From the NCBI RefSeq assembly GCF_025420585.1, contig NZ_JAOEGB010000023.1:1-64000 (forward strand): a stretch of DNA of 64,000 nt, read 5' to 3'. Source of the DNA: Planotetraspora sp. A-T 1434. GTDB taxonomy: Bacteria; Actinomycetota; Actinomycetes; Streptosporangiales; Streptosporangiaceae. The notes beneath the pieces are model-generated. The model saw only the letters and a program-made list of their open reading frames with translations. It did no database searches and was not told the origin of the DNA. The first letter of the stretch is position 1. The number at the start of each line of letters is the position of its first letter. The position numbers were made by a program, and so were the translations under genes. Below are positions 18,074 through 26,512 of this stretch, in pieces.

Positions 18074-18604
18074 TTAGCAGGAGCATGGCCGAGGATCGGT
18101 ATCCTTGTCGGCCCCCAGAATGATGCGACCATTCGAGTAAAGGGAAAGGCTACGAACGTTCGTGATGCCACGGTACAAAGGGATGCGGGTAATCTCTTCG
18201 CCGTCTTCGATGACGCGTAGGCTGTCCGATTTCGCGTCCGCATCATAGGCGTCGTAGACAATAAGGGCTCCGGAGACGGCGAACTGGCCCATGGTTTCAT
18301 GTTCACTCTGTGCCTGGACAGCGACGGTGAGCCACGTCGAAGTACACGGTGAAAGCGCCGACGAGGAGGCGACCAGGACAAGCAGCGGAACGTCGAAGCA
18401 CTCGGCTGGCAGTGCCAGTGTGGTGGCGGCGCGCTCGTTGTCGGCGAAGCGGACAAACCGGACTCTTGACCAAGCCGGCACGGCGCAGAACACGTGCAGC
18501 CCGCCGCTGGCATTGTCCCTGGTGACGAAGCGGATGTACTGCCCGATGCCAGCCATGATTCGGTCGTCGAGTGTCGGCGAGGCCTTCTCGATGGCCTCGG
18601 TCAC
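18074..18604 (-). CDS. Hypothetical protein, 176 aa, possibly 5'-broken
   Basis: The composition is that of a real globular protein: MAGIGQYIRFVTRDNASGGL, VRFVRFADNERAATTL, SLRVIEDGEEITRIPLYR. The only usable start is GTG 18604, but the sense reading extends 17 codons further upstream (GHVFTLAVEETLASV) to an in-frame TAA. The natural N-terminus may therefore have been lost. No signal peptide or membrane segment. Family unknown. Divergent from a decayed plus-strand gene starting near 18650. Confidence 0.55.
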   Translation of the reverse strand: MTEAIEKASPTLDDRIMAGIGQYIRFVTRDNASGGLHVFCAVPAWSRVRFVRFADNERAATTLALPAECFDVPLLVLVASSSALSPCTSTWLTVAVQAQSEHETMGQFAVSGALIVYDAYDADAKSDSLRVIEDGEEITRIPLYRGITNVRSLSLYSNGRIILGADKDTDPRPCSC

Positions 18605-18649
18605 CGATGCGAGGGTCTCCTCGACGGCCAGCGTGAAGACGTGGCCGTC

Positions 18650-19403
18650 GCTGGATTACGCGGTGGCCAGCGCGAGCGTCTCGGCCGCCGCGGTTCTGCT
18701 CGCTGTCACCTATCGCAGGAGACGTCTGCTGGTGGCCGATGCGACGGTGTGGTGGCGCCGCACGCGCCTGACCCGGGAAGGCGATCGGCTCAACGGACGT
18801 GCTGCCGTTCATCGAGCAAGGTGAGGGCGCCGCGCAAGAGCAGCAGGCCGTCGCCCAGGTGCCGGACGCCCCGCTCAAGCAGGAGCCGGAGCAGGAGGCG
18901 TCGAACCTCAGCTATGTGCTCGCGTTGTCCGCGCTGCATGGGATGGGGCTCACTGGTCCCGGCGCCGACGATGTGGCTCGTGCCATGGTCCTGGAGTTGC
19001 TGACTGGACAGGACATCGCGACCCGCGTGCTCATGCCGCAGGAGGGCGCGGTCCGCCTGTTCGGAGAGGAGGTGACGGGTGTTAGATCCCTGGGCTGGTG
19101 GTGGCTACGCTGCAGGACGTGGTGACCGAACTGGAGGTGGAGATCATCAGGCGGACGGGGCAGCGGACCGGTTCCGGAGTTCCCGAGGGCCTGCCGTGGC
19201 TGTTCGTGGTCGCCTCGCCTGGCGCGGCGGCGGAGCGGCTGCACCGGATCATCGAGGGCGGCATGGAGGACCTCATCCTTGGTGCGTTTCTCGACGCGTG
19301 GTCGTACGGCATCACCTGCAAGGTCCACGACAGCGCCGTGATCAGCACCCTTGGAGGGGAGGTCGGCACCGGCGTGGACCGGACGCCGGCTTTCTACATG
19401 TAG
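18650..19403 (+). pseudogene. Decayed gene of the actinobacterial LysM/BTAD membrane-regulator type
   Basis: Three successive frames form one protein. A membrane helix and Arg cluster (ASVSAAAVLLAVTYRRRRLL) is in frame to about 18800. Then DVLPFIEQGEG and LSALHGMGLTGPGADDVARA follow in a second frame, and LVVATLQDVVTELEVEIIRR plus EGLPWLFVVASPGAAAERL in a third to the TAG at 19401. The motif order (membrane helix, GLTGPGA...ARA, LE.EII.R, LLV.A.PG...RL) matches the central part of large LysM/BTAD proteins, which run to about 1000 aa. The N-terminal LysM and C-terminal activator domains are absent. Two frameshifts (about 18800 and 19085) and truncations make it non-functional. Confidence 0.5.
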
Positions 19404-19698
19404 CAAGTCGAAGGCCGCGGCGCGGTTGGCGGCCCTCACCGCAACGGCTTGACGAGGAACGTCGTAGACCGGCGAGTGGGACTGCCTTGGCTGGAGATCG
19501 CCATCCTTGCTCCAGCGCCTCACGAGCGGTTCGCGGACAGCGCGGTGAGGACCTGCAGGCAGCTTGGGCGCAGTCATGCCCTGTATAGGTGCCATTGCTC
19601 CGAGCCGCGCTGTGTTTCAGGCGCCGGTAGAAAACGGTTCGCGGGGTGTGGGGGAAGCTGCCGATACTGATCGGGTCCGTCCGGCTGTTGGAGGAAGC

Positions 19699-20388
19699 GT
19701 GCGGTTGCGCATGAGGGTGCACCGGATGGCTGGGCCGGGCCGGCTTCGTCGTGTGCTGCTCCCGGACTTCTCTCTGCGCAACACGTGGGTGCGGTCGCCC
19801 GACCAGGATGGTTACGGGATGCTGACCTCCTCACGCGCCGACTTCCTGCGGCTGGGCGCCCTGGTACGGCTGGCCGCCGACAGCCCGCACAGCGCGGTCT
19901 TCATCCCCTGCGGCGCCAATAGCGTGCCTCACCCGATGTGGTGGTTCAACCACCAGCCCCCGATGGATCTGGTGATCGTCCGGCACGATGTCGGTCTGCC
20001 GCCGTCAGCCTGGAAGGCGGTGAGAATGCGATGCCGGCGTCAAACCGCGGAGATCAGGACCATGACCACCGCTCCTGCCGTCACCACCGGGGAGCCCGAG
20101 CAATGGGAGTGGAGCCACGAGCGGCTGCTGTGCCTGACCACATACGCGAACACCTTGGTGGTCGCGGCACCGGCGTGGTCCCTGCGGCATCTGGCCGGGA
20201 TGCTCACCGACGCGGGTGAGCTCATCGCATCCGATCGTGACATCCACCGGTACGGCGAGGCGGCGCTGACCACGCTCACTTACGTGATCCGCGACGGCGG
20301 CGGCGTGCCGGGCGGCAACGAGTTCGACATCTACGGCCGCGACCCGATCTTTCACAAAAGCCACTGGGAGCGGCGCCAGGGAGTTTGA
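19699..20388 (+). CDS. Hypothetical protein, 229 aa
   Basis: No family recognised. The protein reads convincingly (LLPDFSLRNTWVRSPDQDGY, GALVRLAADSPHSAVFIPCG, EQWEWSHERLLCLTTYANTL) with no signal peptide or membrane segment. Start GTG 19699 is preferred because GGAGG lies 4 nt upstream. ATG 19711 is the alternative. It is followed after 52 bp by the ankyrin protein on the same strand, suggesting one transcript. Both may belong to the poorly characterised actinobacterial contact/defence-type gene sets, but nothing here proves it. Confidence 0.6.
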   Translation: MRLRMRVHRMAGPGRLRRVLLPDFSLRNTWVRSPDQDGYGMLTSSRADFLRLGALVRLAADSPHSAVFIPCGANSVPHPMWWFNHQPPMDLVIVRHDVGLPPSAWKAVRMRCRRQTAEIRTMTTAPAVTTGEPEQWEWSHERLLCLTTYANTLVVAAPAWSLRHLAGMLTDAGELIASDRDIHRYGEAALTTLTYVIRDGGGVPGGNEFDIYGRDPIFHKSHWERRQGV

Positions 20389-20440
20389 TCTTCAGCCGGT
20401 GCCGATGGTTGGATCTCCGTTACAAGCCGAAGGGGGCGCG

Positions 20441-21415
20441 GTGAGCAAAGGCCCGGAATATCTCGCCTTGCGCGGTCTCGACCCGGAGGGGATCAGGCGG
20501 CGGCTGACGGCTGGCGGTGACCCCGCTTACCCGCGCACCCTCAACGAGGACCTGCATGAGGCCGCCTGTGAGGGTGTGGCCGAGGCCATCGAGGTGCTCG
20601 TTGAGTATGGCGCGGACGTGGAGTCGGTCGAGCTGGACGAGACGCCGTTATGGGTGGCGGTACGGCGCGGCCATCGGGACGCCGTCGCCGCTCTGCTGCG
20701 GGCGGGGGCTGATCCGTGGCGGCCGGTGGTGGCCAACAGGTCCCCGGGATGGATCGCGTTGACCGGGCCGCTCGGCGACCTGTTCCGTGGCCTGCCTGGT
20801 GCTCCCGTGGTGGAGGCAGATTGGTTGCGACGGCAGGCGGAAACGGACGCTCTGGTCGCCCGCTATGACAGCTGGGACTACTGCGGCGATGGTGAGGGCT
20901 TCGCGTTTGTCGCCGATGTCGACGAGGACATGGCCATCCGGCGACTCGGCCTTGACCCGGCCGCCTGTCCAGTCGTGGACGAGGACGACTACCTTGATGT
21001 CGGGCTCTCCGGCCCGGGGGAGGCGCTGTGGCTTGGGCAGCCGCCAGGCGGCACGGGGGTCGCGCTGTTCAGCGTCATCAGCTTTGATCCTGGCAGCGAG
21101 CATCTGTGGTGTCCGCTCAGCTCGCCCGGCCTGGTCACCAGTGTCGCGACGAACATGGTCGCGGACGACGTCATCGAGGTCTGGCGTGACGGTGTAAGCG
21201 TCCGGTACTTCCAGTCGCTGCACGAACCCGAGGAGGACTCGCTGCCGGAGGAGTGGCTGTGCCGCTTCTACGACAGATCGCAGGGGTCGCCGACCAGGCT
21301 GGCCCGGGGGCTGGCACTCGGGACATTGCTCACCGGGGTCGAAATCGATGAGGAATGGCTGTTCCACGCCCCCAAACGGCTCGTGACACCGCCCTCACCA
21401 CAACTGTTTGAATGA
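20441..21415 (+). CDS. Ankyrin-repeat protein
   Basis: Encodes 324 aa from GTG 20441, with AGGGGG 4 nt upstream. Residues about 35-110 contain two or three ankyrin repeats: NEDLHEAACEGVAEAIEVLVEYGADVESVE, then TPLWVAVRRGHRDAVAALLRAGADP. The rest is an unrecognised domain rich in acidic residues (DEDMAIRRLGLDP, VVDEDDYLDVG, WCPLSSPGLVTSV). Ankyrin repeats mediate protein-protein contacts. No secretion signal. Likely cotranscribed with the hypothetical gene upstream. In actinobacteria similar proteins often act as partners or immunity proteins, which is only a possibility here. Confidence 0.7.
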   Translation: MSKGPEYLALRGLDPEGIRRRLTAGGDPAYPRTLNEDLHEAACEGVAEAIEVLVEYGADVESVELDETPLWVAVRRGHRDAVAALLRAGADPWRPVVANRSPGWIALTGPLGDLFRGLPGAPVVEADWLRRQAETDALVARYDSWDYCGDGEGFAFVADVDEDMAIRRLGLDPAACPVVDEDDYLDVGLSGPGEALWLGQPPGGTGVALFSVISFDPGSEHLWCPLSSPGLVTSVATNMVADDVIEVWRDGVSVRYFQSLHEPEEDSLPEEWLCRFYDRSQGSPTRLARGLALGTLLTGVEIDEEWLFHAPKRLVTPPSPQLFE

Positions 21416-21539
21416 CCGACCTCTGGGTTCCCGGCTGACCACTCGGAACGGTGGCCTGGAAACCTCCGGGATGCGGAGTTCCCGTGGCGGGAGGGTGCTG
21501 CCATCAGAGGGCTTAGCGATGCCGGGTAAGGCGAGATCA

Positions 21540-21757
21540 TCAGCGAGCGCGCCGCTTGGGCAGCAGGAAGGCCGCGATCAGGGCGGCCGGCCAGCCGATG
21601 TAGGTAACTCCGCCGAGGCAGTTGAGCGCGAGAGCAGGGCGAAGTTCTCGACCCCGCGTAAGAGTCCGATAAGGGTGGGCAGGAGGTAAACGACCAGGAG
21701 CAGCAGGATCAGTGCGATCCAGAAGATGTAGCTGTTCGCCAGCGCCTCCACGCTCAC
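21540..21757 (-). pseudogene. Superinfection-immunity-like two-helix membrane protein, frameshifted
   Basis: From GTG 21757 the minus strand encodes a hydrophobic helix (SYIFWIALILLLLVVYLLPT), then LIGLLRGVENFALL. A one-base deletion (CTCTCGCG where CTCTTCGCG is expected, about 21640) shifts the frame. The rest continues in another frame as ALNCLGGVTYIGWPAALIAAFLLPKRRAR. Together these give a roughly 71-aa, two-helix protein of the superinfection immunity (Imm_superinfect, PF14373) type, with YLLPT, ALN and GW motifs in place. As sequenced the product is broken. Confidence 0.6.
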
Positions 21758-22274
21758 ATCTTTCCGCAGTTGACCAATTACCGATTGCGATTTCGTGCAG
21801 GTGCTGCGTCGGCTTGCTCGCAGGTGCGGCTGCCGCTGCTGTGCTGGTGCGACTCGTCTGTACGACCTCGTTGATCGAGCGTGGGAAGTCCTCCTGGGCG
21901 AGCTTCACGGCTTCGGGGAGTTGGCCGCATCCGCGCGTACGTATGCCGACTGGCGGCCGGGCGCTTGGCGCCGTCCGGGATGTCCCTGGCCTGCTCCGGG
22001 ACCTGGGCTCCAGTGGAGCGGCAGGCGGCGGGGAACAGCATCCAAGCGCTCCGGCTGCGGCGACGCCGCCGAGCTGAAGAAATGACCGCCTGGAGGGTCG
22101 ATTCACGCATCGATTATCCACAGCCCCGCCGTACGTGATCGGCGCTTCAGCATCTGCCCGCCCGCCGCCCAAGGGCAGGCGTGTCCGCTCGACCGGCGAG
22201 CCCGCCGGCCAGTAGAAGAGAGGCGCTCTCCCCTTTTGATGAAGGCGCTTCGATGAAGGCGAGAGTGGTGGCGG
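21758..22274. other. Region upstream of the nitric oxide reductase
   Basis: On the minus strand from GTG 22106 a twin-arginine lipoprotein signal is readable (SRRSFLQLGGVAAAGALGC). The downstream sequence loses coding character within 40 codons, so I treat it as a remnant. Just before the reductase gene, GATGAAGGCG occurs twice (22239 and 22253). I searched by eye for NsrR- or FNR-type dyads and found none. Confidence 0.35.
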
Positions 22275-24581
22275 ATGGTCCGGCGGACGAAGACGCGCAG
22301 GAGCCTGCTCGTCTCCAGACACTGGATCCAGGCGGCGCTGCTGGTGGCGGTGTTCGGGTTCTTCGTGATGGGGCTGCTGGCCTTCCGCACCTATACCTCG
22401 CATCCACCGGTGCCACGGCTCGTGGTGAGCGACTCCGGGCGGGAGCTGTACACCGGGAGCGACGTCGCACAAGGGCAGAAGATCTTCCTGGCCAACGGGC
22501 TGATGCAGTACGGCTCGGTGCTGGGACACGGCGGCTATCTGGGGCCGGACTACACGGCCGATTATCTGCGCCGGGCCGCCACGGCTGCCCTGCGGGCGTA
22601 CGGCAGCAGCGACCAGGCGCGCCAGCGGATCCGGCGGGAGTTCCGCGCGAACCGCTACGACCCCCGCTCGGGGGTGCTGCGCTTCACCGGCGCGCAGGCG
22701 GACGCCTTCGCCGCGCTCACCGAGCACTACCGCGTCTACTTCGGCGACCCGCGCACCGACAAGGGACTGCGGCCACGGGCGATCACCGATCCCCGGCTGG
22801 TCCACCAGCTCACCGCGTTCTTCTCCTGGACCGCCTGGATCGCCTCAGCCGAACGCCCCGGCAAGGATTACTCCTACACCAACAACTGGCCGGCCGAGCC
22901 ACTGGTCGGCAACGGGCCCACCGCCGGCAACGTGGTGTGGAGCGTGGTCTCGCTGATCGCGCTGCTCGTCGGCATCGGAGCGCTGTTCGGGGCGGTCGGC
23001 CGATGGGGCACCTATCTGGGCTGGAAGGGCCGCCAGTCGGAGGCCATCTCGTTCCGCTCCCCCGACCAGGTGAGGCTCACCCCGGCGCAGCGCGTCACCG
23101 CGTTCTTCTTCCTCGTCGTCGCCCTGCTCTTCCTCGCCCAGGTGCTGCTGGGCGGCGCGACCGAGCACTACCGGGCCGACCTCTCGGGATTCTTCGGCAT
23201 CGACATCGCCCGCGTGCTGCCGTTCAACCTGGCCCGCACCTGGCATCTGCAGCTGTCGCTGTTCTGGGTGGTGGCCGCATTCCTGGCGGCCGGGATCTTC
23301 CTGGCCCCCCTCATCGCCGGGCGTGAGCCACGCGGGCAGAAGGCGCTGGCCTGGACGTTGTTGTCGGCCCTGTCCGTCGTGGCGGCCGGCTCCCTCACCG
23401 CCGAAGGGTTGAGCATCCACGGGTTCATCCGGCCCGGCAACTTTTGGGGAAGCCAGCAGTTCGAATGGCTCGACCTGCCCCGCCTCTGGCAGATCCTGCT
23501 CGTAGCCGGCCTCTTGCTGTGGATCCTGATGATGTGGCGGGTGCTGCGCGGAAGCCTTTCCGGGGAGAGCCGCGGCAACATGCCCTGGCTGTTCTTCCTG
23601 GCCGGCCTCGCGATCCCCGTCATGTACGCGGTGGGCCTGCTCGCGACCCCCGGCGACACCTTCACCGTGACCGACTTCTGGCGGTTCTGGGTGGTGCACC
23701 TGTGGGTCGAGGACTTCCTCGAACTGTTCACCACCGTCATGGTCGCCTACATGTTCGTCCAGCTCGGCGTGGTGCGGGAGAAGGTCGCCCTGGTGGTCAT
23801 CTATCTGGACATCATCCTGTACTCGGCGGGCGGCGTCATCGGCACGATGCACCACCTCTACTTCAGCGGCGAGCCCGCGGAACACCTGGCACTGGGCGCG
23901 TTCTTCTCCGCGCTGGAGGTCGTGCCGCTGACCTTCCTGACCGTGGAGGCCTGGTCCTTCCTCCAGTTGGGCGCGCGCCAGCACCTGGAGTCCCGGACCC
24001 CGTTCCCACACCGCTGGGCGGTGATGTTCCTGGTCGCCGTGGGTTTCTGGAACTTCCTCGGCGCGGGGGTCTTCGGCTTCCTGATCAATCTCCCCATCGT
24101 CTCCTACTATGAGATCGGCACCGGCCTCACCGCCAACCACGCGCACGGCTCGATGATGGGCGTGTACGGCATGCTGGCCGTCGCCCTGGGCCTGTTCGCG
24201 CTGCGCTACCTGATCCCCGCCCACCGGTGGCCCGAGAAATGGGCCAAGGTCTCCTTCTGGTGCCTCAACATCGGCCTGGCCTGGATGTGCTTCGCCACCC
24301 TCCTGCCGCTCGGCCTGCTGCAGCTGTATGAGTCGGTCGCCTCCGGCTACTTCGAGGCGCGCTCGCTGGCTTTCGTCGCGGGGGTGCGCACCAACACGGT
24401 GCTCGAATGGCTGCGACTGCCCGGTGACCTGGTCTTCATCATCGGCGGGGTCCTGCCGTTCTGCTGGATCGCCTGGCTCGGCGTCCGCCACCGGGGCCGT
24501 CAGGCCCCCACCGACCCCGTCACGGGCGAGACACCCGCGCCGTGGCTGTCGGAGATCCGCGAGCCGGTGGACACGGGATGA
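22275..24581 (+). CDS. norZ: Quinol-dependent nitric oxide reductase
   Basis: Encodes 768 aa, the right length for the single-subunit qNOR, which fuses NorC-like and NorB-like parts. It reduces 2 NO to N2O at the membrane with electrons from quinol. An N-terminal helix and periplasmic domain (GSDVAQGQKIFLANGLMQYG) precede the 12-helix core. Metal ligands are visible: His324 (TWHLQLSLFW) and His624 for low-spin haem b, His622 (NHAHGSMMGVYG) for haem b3, and His475 (HLWVEDF, with the conserved Glu), His526 and His527 (GTMHHLYFSG) for FeB. Spacings match NorB. No c-type haem CxxCH is present, consistent with a quinol donor. It overlaps the next gene by 4 nt and likely detoxifies NO. Confidence 0.95.
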   Translation: MVRRTKTRRSLLVSRHWIQAALLVAVFGFFVMGLLAFRTYTSHPPVPRLVVSDSGRELYTGSDVAQGQKIFLANGLMQYGSVLGHGGYLGPDYTADYLRRAATAALRAYGSSDQARQRIRREFRANRYDPRSGVLRFTGAQADAFAALTEHYRVYFGDPRTDKGLRPRAITDPRLVHQLTAFFSWTAWIASAERPGKDYSYTNNWPAEPLVGNGPTAGNVVWSVVSLIALLVGIGALFGAVGRWGTYLGWKGRQSEAISFRSPDQVRLTPAQRVTAFFFLVVALLFLAQVLLGGATEHYRADLSGFFGIDIARVLPFNLARTWHLQLSLFWVVAAFLAAGIFLAPLIAGREPRGQKALAWTLLSALSVVAAGSLTAEGLSIHGFIRPGNFWGSQQFEWLDLPRLWQILLVAGLLLWILMMWRVLRGSLSGESRGNMPWLFFLAGLAIPVMYAVGLLATPGDTFTVTDFWRFWVVHLWVEDFLELFTTVMVAYMFVQLGVVREKVALVVIYLDIILYSAGGVIGTMHHLYFSGEPAEHLALGAFFSALEVVPLTFLTVEAWSFLQLGARQHLESRTPFPHRWAVMFLVAVGFWNFLGAGVFGFLINLPIVSYYEIGTGLTANHAHGSMMGVYGMLAVALGLFALRYLIPAHRWPEKWAKVSFWCLNIGLAWMCFATLLPLGLLQLYESVASGYFEARSLAFVAGVRTNTVLEWLRLPGDLVFIIGGVLPFCWIAWLGVRHRGRQAPTDPVTGETPAPWLSEIREPVDTG

Positions 24582-25177
24582 TCGGCCCGTTCGCCGCCGA
24601 GGTTGTCCTGGCCGACGGCTACGCGGCCGGGCTGCTGGCCACCGCCTGCGGCCTCGACCGCCTGGCCCGCCACGTCGCCGAGCGCACCGAGCGCCACCGC
24701 ACCGGCGGCTTCACCTACCGCCCCGAACACGACGCCTGGATCTGCCCCACGGACCAGATGCTCTGGCCGGTGCGGCACGACCGGCGCCTGACGCTCTACC
24801 GGGCCAGACCCTCGGTGTGCAACGCCTGCCCGCGCGAGGCCGACTGCGCCCCGTCGCAGCGAGGCCGCGAGATCGTGCGGGCGCCGCGCCCCTGGCCGCA
24901 CTCGGAAGCCGGGCGATTCCACCGCGGGATCGCCCTCGTGCTGGTCACCCTCGCCGCGACGTTGACGCCGGTCGAGGCGGCACGCCATCCCACCTGGCCC
25001 GACCTCGCCCTCAGCGCCGCCACTCTCGCGCTCACCGCCCTGACCGGATGGTGGCTGACCGGGCACCTCCGAGCCACCCCCGCCGACTTCCCGGCTCCGT
25101 ACGGCACTGCGGCGCAACCTGACTCCGGCACGGCGGCGCCGGACCGGTACACCACCGTCTGGAGGTCGGACTCATGA
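24578..25177 (+). CDS. Zinc-ribbon plus two-helix membrane protein in the qNOR operon
   Basis: Encodes 199 aa, starting in an ATGA overlap with the reductase and ending in an ATGA overlap with the slipin gene. The N-terminal half (residues 40-100) has [32 protein letters not shown] and RGREIVRAP. This resembles the Cys-rich insertion of IS1182-type transposases (CP.G..L, CRACPLR..C) and suggests a domesticated metal-binding module. No DDE residues follow. The C-terminal half has two membrane helices ([35 protein letters not shown]) and a short cytosolic tail. Function unknown. The tight coupling argues for a role with the reductase or slipin. Confidence 0.8.
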   Translation: MIGPFAAEVVLADGYAAGLLATACGLDRLARHVAERTERHRTGGFTYRPEHDAWICPTDQMLWPVRHDRRLTLYRARPSVCNACPREADCAPSQRGREIVRAPRPWPHSEAGRFHRGIALVLVTLAATLTPVEAARHPTWPDLALSAATLALTALTGWWLTGHLRATPADFPAPYGTAAQPDSGTAAPDRYTTVWRSDS

Positions 25178-25998
25178 TCTGGACAGTCGCCGCGGCGGTC
25201 CTACTCGGCCTGGCCGCCTTGACCGGGCTGCGCGTTTTGCGGGAGTACGAGCGCGCGGTCGTCTTCCGGCTCGGCCGCCTGCTCCCCCCGCACGGGCCCG
25301 GCCCCGTGTTCCTGGTGCCGCTGGTGGACCGGATGGCCCGCGTCGATCTGCGGACCATCGCCCTCACCATCCCCCCACAGGAGGCGATCACCAGAGACAA
25401 CGTGCCGGTCCGGGTCAACGCGGTCGCCTATTTCCGCGTGGTGGACCCGGTCCGGTCGGTGACCGAGGTCGAGAACCACGCGGTCGCGACCTCCCAGCTT
25501 GCCCAGACGAGCCTGCGGTCCGTGCTCGGCCGCCACGACCTGGACGCCCTGCTGGCCGAGCGCGACCGCCTGGGCGAGAGCCTGCAGAAGGTCCTCGACG
25601 AGCACACCGAGCCATGGGGCGTGAAGGTCACCCTCGTCGAGATCAAGGACGTCGAGATCCCGGAGGCCATGCAGCGCGCCATCGCCCGCCAGGCCGAGGC
25701 CGAACGCGAACGCCGCGCCAAAATCATCAACTCCGAGGGAGAGGTGCAGGCCGCGGAGAATCTGCGGGACGCGGCGGAGATCCTGTCCACCAGCCCGGCC
25801 GCCATCCAGCTGCGCTACTTGCAGACCCTGCTGGAGCTGGGCGGCGAAGGCCGCTCCACGATCGTCTTCCCGGTCGCCGTCTCCGGCTCCCCCTCCTTCG
25901 AGGCCGGTCACGCCGGCATGCTGCCCGCCGTACTCGCCGCCGCGGGCTCGCGTCCGGAGGCCACGGGCCGCAGCGCCCCGCCTCCGGACAGAGCGTAA
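25174..25998 (+). CDS. Slipin / SPFH (stomatin-like) membrane protein
   Basis: Encodes 274 aa, as expected for bacterial slipins. An N-terminal hairpin helix ([16 protein letters not shown]) is followed by the SPFH domain: [35 protein letters not shown], and an Ala/Glu/Arg-rich coiled coil at about 165-215 ([21 protein letters not shown]). Slipins oligomerise on the inner membrane and organise partner proteins. Neighbouring NfeD is absent. As the third gene of the overlapping qNOR operon it may scaffold the reductase. A second, truncated slipin lies at 52030-52215. Confidence 0.9.
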   Translation: MIWTVAAAVLLGLAALTGLRVLREYERAVVFRLGRLLPPHGPGPVFLVPLVDRMARVDLRTIALTIPPQEAITRDNVPVRVNAVAYFRVVDPVRSVTEVENHAVATSQLAQTSLRSVLGRHDLDALLAERDRLGESLQKVLDEHTEPWGVKVTLVEIKDVEIPEAMQRAIARQAEAERERRAKIINSEGEVQAAENLRDAAEILSTSPAAIQLRYLQTLLELGGEGRSTIVFPVAVSGSPSFEAGHAGMLPAVLAAAGSRPEATGRSAPPPDRA

Positions 25999-26233
25999 GT
26001 CCTCGGGCCTAAAAGCGCACCATTCGCCGTCATCGAGTGAGCGTGATGTAAGCCTCTGCTGCATTGCCACGGTTGGTCATGTCTCGAGTGTGATCCAGGG
26101 CGCTTGTCGCCGTCGGCCACCTGGGAGGTGGGGCTCCAGTCTGGCGTCCGCACCTACGCCTACCCCGCGGCGGGTACGGCGCAGCCGCACACCGTCCGCT
26201 CGGTGACGACCGCCGGGCCAGGCGTCTCGGCAC

Positions 26234-26512
26234 GATGCCAGCCCCGGAGGAAGTACCCCCAAGAGCTCCGCGAGCGCGCGGTGCGGATGGTGTTTGAGAT
26301 CCGGCAGCGGACTGGGCAGGCTCCCGGCGCGATCGCGCGGGTCGCCGACCAGCTGGGGGTCCACCGCGAGGCGCTACGTGGATGGGTCCGCCAGGCCGAG
26401 ATTGACGACAAGCAGCGGCCCGGTACCTCGAGCGCGGACGCGCAGCGGATCGCTGAGCTGGAGCGGGAGGTCCGTGAGCTGCGGCGGGCCAACGAGATCC
26501 TCAAGGCCGCTG
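26234..26512 (+). pseudogene. IS3-family OrfA remnant
   Basis: The sequence [37 protein letters not shown] and LEREVRELRRANEILKAAA is the helix-turn-helix and leucine-zipper OrfA of IS3-family elements. The ATG at 26234 is out of frame with the rest because of two extra bases near 26243. The frame is cut after ILKAAA by the IS30 element. Together with 27718-28416 it formed one IS3 element, but about 350 bp expected between the two parts are missing. Confidence 0.8.

Noticed and set aside
19404-19698. Continuation of the LysM/BTAD remnant
   Set aside because: No frame keeps protein-like composition or motifs beyond the TAG at 19401.
22100-22274. NsrR, NorR or FNR-type operator for norZ
   Set aside because: No dyad of the right shape is visible; the GATGAAGGCG direct repeats are too short and not symmetric.
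21540-22805. 421-aa minus-strand frame
   Set aside because: It passes through antisense norZ and the wrong frame of the superinfection-immunity remnant. Only short pieces (Tat-type signal near 22106, C-terminus at 21540) look real.
22845-24491. 548-aa open frame on the minus strand opposite norZ
   Set aside because: Extremely Glu/Gly/His/Gln-rich composition of an antisense shadow. The plus strand encodes a complete, motif-rich qNOR.
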